Source: an uncultured Bacteroidota bacterium (GTDB lineage Bacteria > Bacteroidota > Bacteroidia > Chitinophagales > Chitinophagaceae). Taken from it: DNA of 64,000 nucleotides. This document shows positions 19,983 to 30,236 of the stretch, in pieces. Location: the NCBI GenBank assembly GCA_903851465.1, contig CAINOI010000013.1, positions 1 to 64,000 on the forward strand, given 5' to 3'. The position numbers were made by a program, and so were the translations under genes. The first letter of the stretch is position 1, and every line of letters starts with the position of its first letter. The notes under the pieces are model-generated. The model had not been told where the DNA came from, searched no databases, and was given only the letters and a program-made list of their open reading frames with translations.

Positions 19983-21836
19983 ATGGAGAATTTTATCGTA
20001 TCAGCAAGAAAGTATCGTCCTCAAAACTTTAATACCGTTGTGGGTCAGGCACATATCACAACAACATTAAAGAATGCGATCTTAAACCAACAACTAGCAC
20101 ATGCATTTTTGTTTTGTGGTCCTAGAGGTGTTGGTAAAACGACTTGCGCCCGTATCCTTGCAAAAACAATCAATTGTACCAATATCACAAAGGAAGGCGA
20201 AGCCTGTAACCAATGTGAAAGTTGTGTGTCTTTTGAAAAAGGGGCTAGCTTAAATATCCATGAATTAGATGCAGCGAGTAACAATTCTGTAGACGATATA
20301 AGAACACTTGTGGAACAGGTTCGTTTTGCACCACAGGCTGGCAAATACAAAGTGTATATTGTGGATGAGGTCCACATGTTAAGCCCTAGTGCGTTTAATG
20401 CATTTTTGAAGACATTAGAAGAGCCCCCACCCTATGCCATTTTCATTTTAGCCACCACCGAAAAACATAAAATTCTTCCAACGATTTTAAGTAGATGTCA
20501 AATTTTTGACTTCAAAAGAATTGTACCAGAAGATACGGTGAAGCATTTAGAAGAAATTGTAGCAAAAGAACATATCAAGGCCGAAAGAAATGCATTGCAA
20601 CTGATTGCTCAAAAAAGTGAAGGCTGCATGAGAGATGCATTAAGTATACTTGATAAAATTGTTAGCTTCTCTAACGGTGCATTGACTTACGACAATACTT
20701 TAGAGCATTTAAATATTTTAGACGAGGGTTATTTCTTTAAATTATTAACCCACCTTACAGAACAAGACTTGACAAGCGCCATGTTACTGTATGACGAAAT
20801 CAACCAAAAAGGTTTCGAAGGCGATACTGTATTGTATGGCATGGCAGCATTTATTAGAAATATCCTTGTGTGTAAAGACAAAGCCAGCGCGCATTTGCTT
20901 GAATCTATAGAGGGATGGAGAGACCAATATCTAGCAGCTGCAGAAAAAATTGGAACCCCTTATTTAGTGAGTGCATTGAATATTTTAAATGAGGCCGAGA
21001 TTCAGTTTAAGATGGCCCGCAACAAAAGATTGCATGTAGAATTGGCATTGATTAAACTCAACTTTCTGCAACAAGCAATTGAGTTAAGTATGGAAGATGG
21101 CCAGCTAGTAAAAAAAAAACTAGTTGATAGTCATTACCCTATTCGCACCAAAAAGATCATTCCATTAAGTAATATTGTTGTGAATGCTGAAGCAAAATTA
21201 GTGATTGAAACAGCGTCACCAGCAGCAAATCCAATATCCACTCCAATAGCTACTCCTATTGCACCATCAAAAGCTGCCATTCCTCCTCCAGTTCCAAACA
21301 ATCCAGAAGTTGAAAACGCAGTGAACAGGCCTAATCAAACATCTAATGCGAATAATCCTTCCGTTGCACCTACTATTGGTGGTAAGAAAAGTTTATTAGC
21401 AGTATTGCAACAGAAATACGGAAACGACTACAATATCGAGGAAGTGAAAGAAGCGATTTCGCTCAACATGGAGACATTGCAATTATGTTGGAATGATTAT
21501 GCCCAAAAAATGGAAAAAGACCTGAAACACTCTGTGGCTGGTACTTTTAGAGTTGCGACACTTCAAATAGAAGACCCTACCCATTTTACCATTACAGTGC
21601 CTGCATTGACTGCCCAAAAATTTGTAGAACAAGAGCGAATGAGTTTAATGGAAACCATTTGGGAGCGTTTTCAAAACAGGGCTATTCAATTTAGTATTCT
21701 TGTAGACGCAGGCGAAAAAGAAGATGTGCCATTGCATTTGAAACTCAATAGCAAACAAAAATTTGACCATATTGCAAAGCAATATCCCTTGGTGCAACAG
21801 CTAAAAGAACGTTTGAATCTAGAAGTGAATTTTTAA
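19983..21836 (+). CDS. dnaX: DNA polymerase III subunit gamma/tau
   Basis: YRPQNFNTVVGQAHITTTLKNAI...FCGPRGVGKTTCARILAK, Cys4 zinc motif, DEVHMLSPSAFNAFLKTLEEPP. Confidence 0.97.
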   Translation: MENFIVSARKYRPQNFNTVVGQAHITTTLKNAILNQQLAHAFLFCGPRGVGKTTCARILAKTINCTNITKEGEACNQCESCVSFEKGASLNIHELDAASNNSVDDIRTLVEQVRFAPQAGKYKVYIVDEVHMLSPSAFNAFLKTLEEPPPYAIFILATTEKHKILPTILSRCQIFDFKRIVPEDTVKHLEEIVAKEHIKAERNALQLIAQKSEGCMRDALSILDKIVSFSNGALTYDNTLEHLNILDEGYFFKLLTHLTEQDLTSAMLLYDEINQKGFEGDTVLYGMAAFIRNILVCKDKASAHLLESIEGWRDQYLAAAEKIGTPYLVSALNILNEAEIQFKMARNKRLHVELALIKLNFLQQAIELSMEDGQLVKKKLVDSHYPIRTKKIIPLSNIVVNAEAKLVIETASPAANPISTPIATPIAPSKAAIPPPVPNNPEVENAVNRPNQTSNANNPSVAPTIGGKKSLLAVLQQKYGNDYNIEEVKEAISLNMETLQLCWNDYAQKMEKDLKHSVAGTFRVATLQIEDPTHFTITVPALTAQKFVEQERMSLMETIWERFQNRAIQFSILVDAGEKEDVPLHLKLNSKQKFDHIAKQYPLVQQLKERLNLEVNF

Positions 21837-21848
21837 CAAAAATTGGAT

Positions 21849-22202
21849 TTACAATTTTGCTTTGGCAAAACCTTTCTGCTTGAGGTATTGAAAAACCTTT
21901 TGACGATGATCCCCTTGTATAATGATTTCCCCCTCTTTGACTGCACCACCAGTGCCACAAAAGTTTTTTAGGGCTTTGCCCAAAGCTTCCAAATCTGCAT
22001 CAGCCCCTTCAAAGCCATACACAATGGTGACTGTTTTGCCCGCTCTATGTTTAGTTTCTAAGATCACTCTAAGCATCTGTTCTGCTGGATCCAAAGTGGA
22101 CTTAATGACTTCCTCACCTGGCTGTATGTAATCTGGGTTGGTGCTATACACCAATGGGATACTTGAAAAACTATTAAAGGTATTTTTGGGCTTCTTACTC
22201 AT
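21849..22202 (-). CDS. SUI1/YciH family translation initiation factor-like protein
   Basis: RAGKTVTIVYGFEGADADLEALGKALKNFCGTGGAVKEGEIIIQGDHRQKVFQYLKQKGF. Confidence 0.9.
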   Translation of the reverse strand: MSKKPKNTFNSFSSIPLVYSTNPDYIQPGEEVIKSTLDPAEQMLRVILETKHRAGKTVTIVYGFEGADADLEALGKALKNFCGTGGAVKEGEIIIQGDHRQKVFQYLKQKGFAKAKL

Positions 22203-22242
22203 TTGATTACTCCATCTTCTTTTAACTTGTCTTCAATAACAA

Positions 22243-22632
22243 CTAGTTCACCCGCATGCTCACAATGACAAATCCTTTCTTAGTGGATTGTAGCAATAAG
22301 GTCAAATTGTATTTTTGTTGGCTGGATATTAACTTGCCTGTTAGGTATAAGGTATTGCCTAATTTTCTTTCTGCACTTTTTTCAAAACCAACAATATTTT
22401 TTTGATTAAAAAAAGCTTGTAAGGTTTCATTGGCTTTTTGTGCATTCAATGGCTTGCTAGCCACTTGGTCTAAAATACTAGACTCAACTTGGTTATCCCA
22501 AAATATTTGCAAAGCACTAAAGTTGCCAGTTTGTAAATGTTGTACCAATAATTCAGTTTCATTTTGTGCATTCGCGCCAATGCTGCAGTGCAAAAGGGCT
22601 AATACAACTAGTATTTTGGATATTAACTTCAT
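22243..22632 (-). CDS. Small secreted DUF4783-like protein
   Basis: Signal peptide MKLISKILVVLALLHCSIGANAQ plus NTF2-like body. Confidence 0.7.
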   Translation of the reverse strand: MKLISKILVVLALLHCSIGANAQNETELLVQHLQTGNFSALQIFWDNQVESSILDQVASKPLNAQKANETLQAFFNQKNIVGFEKSAERKLGNTLYLTGKLISSQQKYNLTLLLQSTKKGFVIVSMRVN

Positions 22633-22738
22633 TTTTGTCTATTATAGTAGGATAAAGTTTGTAATGTGCCTAGTATTTTGAAACTTTGAGGTATAAAAAT
22701 AAAGAAATTATAAGCAACGGTATAAAAAGTTAAAAAAT

Positions 22739-24262
22739 ATGTCAAAAAAAGTAATATTAGTGATTATGGATGGATGGGGATTGGGCCAAGTTGCAAAGGC
22801 CGATGCAATTCAGCATGCGCATGTGCCTTTTGTATCAAGTCTCTATCAGCAATACCCTAATACTACTTTAGTCACTTGTGGCGAGGAAGTTGGTTTACCA
22901 GATGGACAGATGGGCAATAGCGAGGTAGGTCATTTAAATTTAGGTGCAGGTAGAATCGTTTACCAAGAATTACAAAGAATCAATGTCGCTATTAAAACAG
23001 GTGAATTTGCGAGTCAACCCACATTACTTAAGTCTATTCGTTATGCAAAAGAAAATAATAAGCCCTTGCATTTAATTGGCTTAGTCAGTGATGGTGGTGT
23101 ACACGCACACACGGCACATTTAAAAGCATTATGCGATTTATGTACAACTGAAGGTTTAACGAATGTATTTATTCATGCATTCACCGATGGTCGTGACACG
23201 GATCCAAAGAGTGGTTTAAGCTTCGTAGAATCATTAGAAACACATTTGAAAAAATCGGTTGGTAAAATTGCGACCGTAAGTGGTAGGTATTATGCAATGG
23301 ACAGAGACAAACGATGGGAGCGTGTTCAATTGGCCTACAATGCAATGGTGAAAGGGACTGGAAGCACTGCTAGAAGTGCACTTGAAGCCATCCAAGAAAA
23401 CTATGCTAAAGACATAACGGACGAATTTATATTACCTACTGTGATCACAGAAAAAGGACAACCTATTGCAACCATTCAAGATGGAGATGCTGTAATATGT
23501 TTTAATTTTAGAACAGATCGTTGCAGAGAAATTACAGAAGTCTTGACACAAAAAGATTTTCCTGAATTGGACATGCACGCATTAAACTTGCATTATACTA
23601 CAATGACCAAATATGATGAGACATTTAAAAATGTACACGTGGTATTTGAAAACGATAATTTAATCAATACTTTGGGAGAGGTTTTGGCAAAAAATAATAA
23701 AAAACAAATTCGTATTGCTGAAACAGAAAAGTATCCTCACGTCACTTTCTTTTTTAGTGGCGGACGCGAACAACCATTCGAAGGTGAAACAAGAATCATG
23801 GCGGCATCCCCTAAAGTGGCCACTTATGACTTACAACCTGAAATGAGTGCAGCTGAATTAACAGATAAAATATTGCCTGAAATCAATGCCGGTAATCCTG
23901 ACTTTATTTGCCTGAACTACGCCAATGCAGATATGGTAGGCCATACAGGTGTTTTTAGTGCAGTTGTAAAAGCAGTTGAAACAGTGGATGCCTGTGTACA
24001 AAAAGTGGTCACTGCAGGTTTAGAACATGGCTATACCATTTTTTTAACAGCAGACCATGGCAATGCAGATTATATGATGAATGAAGATGGTAGTCCAAAC
24101 ACTGCCCATTCTTTGAATCTAGTTCCTTTCTTTATCATTGATAAAAATTGGAAGGGGGCCATTCAGCCTGGAAAACTGGGCGACCTTGCTCCTACTATTT
24201 TACAAATGATGGATGTACCAATTCCAAAAGAGATGACAGGAAAGGTTTTAATCCAATCATAA
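22739..24262 (+). CDS. gpmI: 2,3-bisphosphoglycerate-independent phosphoglycerate mutase
   Basis: VILVIMDGWGLGQ...GLPDGQMGNSEVGHLNLGAGRIVYQ. Confidence 0.97.
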   Translation: MSKKVILVIMDGWGLGQVAKADAIQHAHVPFVSSLYQQYPNTTLVTCGEEVGLPDGQMGNSEVGHLNLGAGRIVYQELQRINVAIKTGEFASQPTLLKSIRYAKENNKPLHLIGLVSDGGVHAHTAHLKALCDLCTTEGLTNVFIHAFTDGRDTDPKSGLSFVESLETHLKKSVGKIATVSGRYYAMDRDKRWERVQLAYNAMVKGTGSTARSALEAIQENYAKDITDEFILPTVITEKGQPIATIQDGDAVICFNFRTDRCREITEVLTQKDFPELDMHALNLHYTTMTKYDETFKNVHVVFENDNLINTLGEVLAKNNKKQIRIAETEKYPHVTFFFSGGREQPFEGETRIMAASPKVATYDLQPEMSAAELTDKILPEINAGNPDFICLNYANADMVGHTGVFSAVVKAVETVDACVQKVVTAGLEHGYTIFLTADHGNADYMMNEDGSPNTAHSLNLVPFFIIDKNWKGAIQPGKLGDLAPTILQMMDVPIPKEMTGKVLIQS

Positions 24263-24284
24263 AAATGCTTCCTTAAATAATAGA

Positions 24285-24929
24285 ATGAAAATACACAAAG
24301 CCACTTACCTTATTTCAAGTCCTAATTACGACCAATGCCTTGTTTTACAAGCACCAGAATACGCATTCATTGGCCGAAGCAATGTAGGCAAGTCTTCTAT
24401 CATCAATGCTATTTGTGGTCAAAAAGGATTAGCTAAAACTTCTTCTGCACCTGGAAAGACACAATTGATCAATCATTTTGAAATCATCAGCAATGAGGTC
24501 GTTAAAGGCCGTCCAGAGAAATGGTATATCGTCGATTTACCTGGATATGGCTATGCTAAAGTATCCCAAAGTAGCCGTCGCAGATGGGAGCAAATGATTG
24601 AAAATTATTTACGCAAAAGACCCAATTTAAATATGGTCTTTGTATTGATAGATTCTAGACATAGCCCACAAAAAATTGATATCGAATTTGTTGAACAATT
24701 GTTTCAATGGCAAATTCCTTATACCCTAATATTCACTAAATCCGATAAAGAAAAACCAGGCGTTGTAAAGCGCAATGTAGAAGCGTTTTTTGAAACATTA
24801 AAAACAATACTCCCCTATTTACCAGAAGGATTTGTGACAAGTGCAGAAAAAAAATTAGGTACCGAAGAAGTGCTTAATTGTATTGCACGATACAACCTAC
24901 TATATAACGAAGACAAAGCATCCCATTAA
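24285..24929 (+). CDS. ysxC: Ribosome biogenesis GTPase YsxC/EngB
   Basis: EYAFIGRSNVGKSSIINAI, DLPGYGYAKVS, FTKSDK. Confidence 0.95.
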   Translation: MKIHKATYLISSPNYDQCLVLQAPEYAFIGRSNVGKSSIINAICGQKGLAKTSSAPGKTQLINHFEIISNEVVKGRPEKWYIVDLPGYGYAKVSQSSRRRWEQMIENYLRKRPNLNMVFVLIDSRHSPQKIDIEFVEQLFQWQIPYTLIFTKSDKEKPGVVKRNVEAFFETLKTILPYLPEGFVTSAEKKLGTEEVLNCIARYNLLYNEDKASH

Positions 24930-24930
24930 T

Positions 24931-26697
24931 ATGAAAATTCTTATCCAATACATCAAGCCATTTAAAGGCTTGGTTTTTTTAGCCTTTTTACTTGCAGCCA
25001 TCAACCAAACATTTTCTTTATTTGACCCTATGATCTTTGGAAAGCTGATTGACGGATTTGCAAAGAATCCTTTCCAAGACCCTTCTGGCAACGTTCGTAC
25101 ACAAACTATGTTCTTACAGGGTGTTGGGAACATGTTATTGCTATTGGTGGGCACAGCTATGGTGAGTAGGATTGCCAAAGCTTTTCAGGACTATATTGTG
25201 AATGTAATCATCCAAAAGTTTGGGGCAGCTTTATTTACAGATGGCTTAAAGCATTCCATGCAATTGCCCTATCAAGCTTTTGAAGATCAAAGAAGCGGAG
25301 AAACTTTATCCATCCTTACAAAAGCACGTGCAGATTGTGAAAAGTTCATTAGCTATGTGATTAATGTGGTATTTGGTATTGTTGTAAGTGTAGTATTCGT
25401 TTCTATTTATGCAACCCGCTTACATTGGTCCATCATCCCAATCTATATTGGAGGTGCAAGTATGATTGCTTATGTGACCAATTTACTAAGTAAGAAAATT
25501 AAGGTGATTCAAAAGACGATTGTGAAAGAAACCACAAGCTTAGCAGGTACGACGACAGAGAGTTTAAGGAATATTGAATTGGTAAAAAGTCTTGGTTTAA
25601 CGACTCAAGAAATTAATAGATTGAATAATAATACTTATAAAATATTAGCACTTGAATTAAAGAAAGTAAAAAACATTCGTTCTTTAAGTTTTATACAAGG
25701 CACCATGGTGAATGCTTTGAGGCAGGTGATTACATTTACTTTAATGTGGTTGATCTTTAAAGAAATTTTGACGGTAGGTCAATTGATTTCATTACAATTT
25801 TACAGCTTCTTTATTTTTGGTCCATTACAAGAAATTGGTAGTATTATTTTGAGCTATAGAGAGACGGAAGCGTCTTTGAATAATTTTGATGCCTTAATGA
25901 AAAAGCCAATTGACACGCCTCCTGCAAATCCAATTGCCATTGGTGAAATTGAGCAATTGGCGTTTAAACAAGTTGGTTTTCAACACCAAACGGCGAATTT
26001 TAAAGCCATTGACCAAATTAGTTTTGAGGCTAAAAAAGGTGAAACCATAGCGTTTGTTGGTCCATCTGGAGCAGGTAAAAGCACCTTGGTCAAATTATTA
26101 GTTGGTTTATACGAACCACAAGAAGGTGAAATTTTAATGAATGGGGTGAATACAGCACAAATAGATATGAGTGCACTTAGAAACCAAATTAGTTTTGTAA
26201 CACAGGACACACAACTTTTTGCTGGAACTATTCAAGAAAATTTAGCCTTCGTTGCACCAGGTGCCACTGAGGATGAAATGCTATTGGCATTAACCAAAGC
26301 AAGTTGTGCTAATATTTTAGACAAAGGTGGCAATGGCTTAGCGACAGTGATAGGTGAAGGTGGTTTGAAATTAAGTGGTGGTGAAAAACAAAGACTCTCT
26401 ATTGCACGCGCATTACTGAGACATCCGCATTTATTGATTTTTGACGAAGCCACTTCTTCACTGGATAGTTTAACCGAAGAGTCTATTACAGATACCATTC
26501 GTGACTTGTCTAAAGAAAGAGAGCAAATTACCATCATGATTGCGCATCGTCTAAGTACCATTATCCATGCAACAAGAATTTATGTATTGGAGAAAGGCAC
26601 CGTGATTGAATCTGGAAATCACCAAAGTTTACTAGACGAGAAGGGATTGTATTATGCCATGTGGAGACAACAAATTGGAGAACGAAAAGGGCATTAA
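24931..26697 (+). CDS. ABC transporter, ATP-binding/permease
   Basis: ORF opens at 24883, start chosen at MKILIQYIKPFKGL; VGPSGAGKST, LSGGEKQRLSIARALL, LLIFDEATSSLD. Confidence 0.93.
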   Translation: MKILIQYIKPFKGLVFLAFLLAAINQTFSLFDPMIFGKLIDGFAKNPFQDPSGNVRTQTMFLQGVGNMLLLLVGTAMVSRIAKAFQDYIVNVIIQKFGAALFTDGLKHSMQLPYQAFEDQRSGETLSILTKARADCEKFISYVINVVFGIVVSVVFVSIYATRLHWSIIPIYIGGASMIAYVTNLLSKKIKVIQKTIVKETTSLAGTTTESLRNIELVKSLGLTTQEINRLNNNTYKILALELKKVKNIRSLSFIQGTMVNALRQVITFTLMWLIFKEILTVGQLISLQFYSFFIFGPLQEIGSIILSYRETEASLNNFDALMKKPIDTPPANPIAIGEIEQLAFKQVGFQHQTANFKAIDQISFEAKKGETIAFVGPSGAGKSTLVKLLVGLYEPQEGEILMNGVNTAQIDMSALRNQISFVTQDTQLFAGTIQENLAFVAPGATEDEMLLALTKASCANILDKGGNGLATVIGEGGLKLSGGEKQRLSIARALLRHPHLLIFDEATSSLDSLTEESITDTIRDLSKEREQITIMIAHRLSTIIHATRIYVLEKGTVIESGNHQSLLDEKGLYYAMWRQQIGERKGH

Positions 26698-26734
26698 TAA
26701 AAAATAATATTAATCTTCTATTATTTTTCGAATC

Positions 26735-27184
26735 TTATTTTTCGTCTCTTTCGAATTTCTTTTTTAAATACTCTATGATTGTTGGGTCTTCTAATCCTTC
26801 CATGTCGCTTAATTCCAATTCGATTGCTTTTGTGCTTAATCGGATTTCAAGCAAGGAGACTAAAATAGATACAGTAAAAGTAAGGAGGCTTATAGCAAAT
26901 ATAAATTTTGCAATGGCTTGGTATTGAATGAAAATAAAAAACATCGAAAGCAAGGACAATAACAAGGAAGCGACCCCATAAGTCTGCATTCTTTGAATGA
27001 GTTTAATTCTATACTTAAGGTTCTTAATTTGGCTAAAAATCACCAGTCGATCTTGCTGCTTTTGATATTCATCGTGCAGGGCCCTAACACGGTTAGACAA
27101 TGCCAAAAATCGATTGGTATAGGCCAACATAATCAGACTAATGGCTGGGAATAATAAGGCTGGGATATTCACTGAAAGTTCCAT
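26735..27184 (-). CDS. DUF2721-like membrane protein
   Basis: MELSVNIPALLFPAISLIMLAYTNRFLALSNRVRALHDEY; start chosen at 27184. Confidence 0.8.
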   Translation of the reverse strand: MELSVNIPALLFPAISLIMLAYTNRFLALSNRVRALHDEYQKQQDRLVIFSQIKNLKYRIKLIQRMQTYGVASLLLSLLSMFFIFIQYQAIAKFIFAISLLTFTVSILVSLLEIRLSTKAIELELSDMEGLEDPTIIEYLKKKFERDEK

Positions 27185-27229
27185 GATATAAAAATAGTAA
27201 AAATAAACCGGTATTTTTGCACCTACCGT

Positions 27230-29038
27230 ATGGAGAAAGAGCAGTTTAAGAAAATACAATCTAGCATTCCGCAAGAGCCCGGCATTTATCAATATTTTGA
27301 TGATAAAGGCAAACTATTGTATGTTGGTAAAGCAAAGCATTTGAGGCACCGAGTGAGCTCTTATTTTCTATCCAACCAACACAATTTAAAAACGATTGAA
27401 CTAGTTCAGCGTATAGCCGAGATCAAATTCACTATCGTCAACTCAGAACACGATGCTTTTATTTTAGAGAATGAGCTCATTAAGAACTATCAGCCCAAAT
27501 ACAATATTAATTTAAAAGACGACAAAACATACCCTTATATCGTTATTAAAAATGAAGCTTTCCCTAGGGTGTTTTTAACCAGGCGAAAATTTAAAGACGG
27601 TTCTACCTATATTGGCCCATTCACGCATGTATTTGCTGTTCGTGAATTGATCAACCATATTAAAGAAACCATCCCATTAAGAACTTGTACTTTACCGCTA
27701 ACCCCAAAAAATATTCAACAAGGTAAATTTAAAGTCTGCCTAGAATACCATTTAGGCAATTGTAAGGGACCTTGTCAAAACTTTCAAACAGCCGAAGACT
27801 ATGGCAAATCAATAGATCAGGTAAAGTATTTATTGAAAGGGAATGTAAAACCATTGGTGCAAAATTTAAAAGAGACCATGCAGGCAGAAGCTGCAGCGCT
27901 TGCTTTTGAAAAAGCCAACGCGACTAAGAAAAAAATAGATGAGCTAGAAAGATACCAGACCAAATCAGAAATTCTAACAAAGCAGCAAGAAGCCATGGAT
28001 GTATTTAGTATCGCCATGGAGGAAGATCAAGCTTATGTCAATTACCTTATGCTACAAGAAGGCCGTATTGTTCAAACACATATGTTACCTCTTAGTATTC
28101 CATTAGAAGAAACAAAGGAAACAGTGCTTGCATTTGCTATTCATTATTTTAGGAGTCAACTTGAGTCCGAAGCCAAAGAAATTGTTGTCCATATTGAACC
28201 CGATGAAAAAGAACAAGGTGTTAAATATACTGTTCCAAAGCTGGGTGAGAAATTGCATTTATTAGCCCTCTCACAAAAAAATGTAGACTATGCGTTAAAG
28301 GATTGGAAGCATCGTCAAGCTTTAGTGAAAGTAAGCGAGGTTGCTCCAGTGAATGAAGTATTGATTGAATTAAAGCAATTGCTCTCCTTACCTGTGGTTC
28401 CAAACCATATTGAATGTTTTGACAACTCTAATATTCAGGGTGCTTATCCAGTATCTGCGATGGTCTGTTTTAAAAACGGTATACCTAGTAAATCAGATTA
28501 TCGCAAATTCAATATTAAAACAGTGGTGGGTATCAATGACTTTGCAAGCATGCATGAAACTGTTTTAAGACGCTACAGCTCGGTCTTGCAAAAAAAGCAT
28601 CCGCTTCCACAGCTCATCATCATCGATGGCGGTAAAGGGCAATTAAATGCTGCATTAGATGCATTAAAAGAACTAGGTATTCAAGATAAAGTGACGACAG
28701 TAGGCTTGGCTAAAAATATAGAAGAATTGTTTTTCCCAAGAGATAGTCGTTCTATTTTATTAAACTGGAATAGCGCAGCCCACAACCTGGTTCGAAATAT
28801 CAGGGACGAAGTGCACCGTTTTGGTATCACCTTCCATAGAGCACAAAGATCTAAAGGTGCATTGGAAAATAGTTTGGACCATATCGAAGGCATTGGACCA
28901 AAAACAAAAGAGACCCTATTAACTTACTTTAAATCGGTCAGTAAAATAAAAACTGCCAATCCCAGTACATTAACTGAACTGATTGGGGCAGCAAAAACAA
29001 AAATTCTAATTGCTGCTTTTGAAAAAGAAAAGCCATAA
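27230..29038 (+). CDS. uvrC: Excinuclease ABC subunit C
   Basis: EPGIYQYFDDKGKLLYVGKAKHLRHRVSSYF (GIY-YIG), ECFDNSNIQGAYPVSAMVCFKNG. Confidence 0.97.
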   Translation: MEKEQFKKIQSSIPQEPGIYQYFDDKGKLLYVGKAKHLRHRVSSYFLSNQHNLKTIELVQRIAEIKFTIVNSEHDAFILENELIKNYQPKYNINLKDDKTYPYIVIKNEAFPRVFLTRRKFKDGSTYIGPFTHVFAVRELINHIKETIPLRTCTLPLTPKNIQQGKFKVCLEYHLGNCKGPCQNFQTAEDYGKSIDQVKYLLKGNVKPLVQNLKETMQAEAAALAFEKANATKKKIDELERYQTKSEILTKQQEAMDVFSIAMEEDQAYVNYLMLQEGRIVQTHMLPLSIPLEETKETVLAFAIHYFRSQLESEAKEIVVHIEPDEKEQGVKYTVPKLGEKLHLLALSQKNVDYALKDWKHRQALVKVSEVAPVNEVLIELKQLLSLPVVPNHIECFDNSNIQGAYPVSAMVCFKNGIPSKSDYRKFNIKTVVGINDFASMHETVLRRYSSVLQKKHPLPQLIIIDGGKGQLNAALDALKELGIQDKVTTVGLAKNIEELFFPRDSRSILLNWNSAAHNLVRNIRDEVHRFGITFHRAQRSKGALENSLDHIEGIGPKTKETLLTYFKSVSKIKTANPSTLTELIGAAKTKILIAAFEKEKP

Positions 29039-29070
29039 ATATTGAGTCGTCATTTCAACGGGGCGCTAAT

Positions 29071-29102
29071 AAAAAATGCGACATCTTGATGTCGCATTTT
29101 TT
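29071..29102. terminator. Bidirectional intrinsic terminator between uvrC and gldN
   Basis: AAAAAATGCGACAT-cttg-ATGTCGCATTTTTT, 14-bp perfect stem between convergent genes. Confidence 0.92.
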
Positions 29103-29119
29103 ATTTCAATTCTTTTGAA

Positions 29120-30181
29120 CTAGTATACCCAACGGTCTTGTTCAAAGTCAAATATTTTTTGTTTGATTTTATCCCCTTCTTGTAATCTTTTGATTGGGTC
29201 TTTGAATAAAGCATTCAGCATTTTGTCATTGTAGTTATCTAAGGTAGACTTTACAACATATCCATTAAAATAACGACTTTCAAATAGTTCCTCCCATGTA
29301 ATACGGCTAGAGATATTTCTTGGATTATACACTTCCGCTTTTGCAAGACTTGTTCTTAATTCTGGATAGTAAATCCAAAATAATGGACGCTTCACTACCT
29401 TATTGTTTATCTGAATTGCAGCAATTGGAGCAATGCCAATTATTCTGCTATACATTCTACTTGTCTTACTATCAAAGATCCATTGTTCCTTTAATCTAAA
29501 AGTATAAATAGAATCTGGATTAGGGGCTAAATTGGTATTGTATATGATACTTGTATCGTACACATTGGGATCCAATACATTTTGAACCAACTGTGTATCT
29601 AAACTTCCTTTTAATGAAGCATTCACCTCGTCTAAACTCATTGGTGTCGTAAATCGATCATCTACGGTTGAAAAAGGAACGACGCCGTCTTTCTCAATTG
29701 CGCGTAATAATACGGCAAAGAAACGTTGGTCGCCATTTTCGTCATAGGATTGATACATGAATGTTCTGTTGATCTTTTCTCTTGCGTCAATTTCCTCCCA
29801 AACGAATTCACTAAATAAGGCATCTTCCTCTCTTAAGTTTTCGTAAGGCAAAGGCAATCTTTCTTTCACCCCTTTTCTTGAATTGGTTTCAGAAAAGAAT
29901 GCATACCCATTTCTTAAACTTCTTTTATTATTAGCATTGAAACCCCCAACCACTGTAGTATCAATATTTTTAGTAGGCTTTACGTCAGAAATCGTTGGCG
30001 CTGCCACTACTTGATTGTTAGTTACAGGCTTAGTTACAGGTTTTGCGATCACTGTATCTTTAGTCGCTGCAGTAGTTGGAGTTGTTTTCTTTTTTGCACC
30101 ATAAGAAAACTGCGCATTTGCAGAAAAAGTCATTGCCAAAGAGGCAAGAACGATGCAGCTTGTTTTCATTGTTATTTTCAT
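29120..30181 (-). CDS. gldN: Gliding motility / type IX secretion protein GldN
   Basis: LREEDALFSEFVWEEIDAREKINRTFMY...; downstream of gldM. Confidence 0.94.
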   Translation of the reverse strand: MKITMKTSCIVLASLAMTFSANAQFSYGAKKKTTPTTAATKDTVIAKPVTKPVTNNQVVAAPTISDVKPTKNIDTTVVGGFNANNKRSLRNGYAFFSETNSRKGVKERLPLPYENLREEDALFSEFVWEEIDAREKINRTFMYQSYDENGDQRFFAVLLRAIEKDGVVPFSTVDDRFTTPMSLDEVNASLKGSLDTQLVQNVLDPNVYDTSIIYNTNLAPNPDSIYTFRLKEQWIFDSKTSRMYSRIIGIAPIAAIQINNKVVKRPLFWIYYPELRTSLAKAEVYNPRNISSRITWEELFESRYFNGYVVKSTLDNYNDKMLNALFKDPIKRLQEGDKIKQKIFDFEQDRWVY

Positions 30182-30236
30182 AAATACCCTTTTATTAATT
30201 TCAAATCTACTTTGTCTTTTACTTTGATAGAATAGC

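Noticed and set aside
20045-20377. Minus-strand 110-aa ORF
   Set aside because: Antisense to the conserved ATPase domain of dnaX
26232-26561. Minus-strand 109-aa ORF
   Set aside because: Antisense to the nucleotide-binding domain of the ABC transporter
26700-26728. AAAAATAATA...TATTATTTTT inverted repeat between convergent genes
   Set aside because: Entirely A/U stem, too weak to call a terminator with confidence
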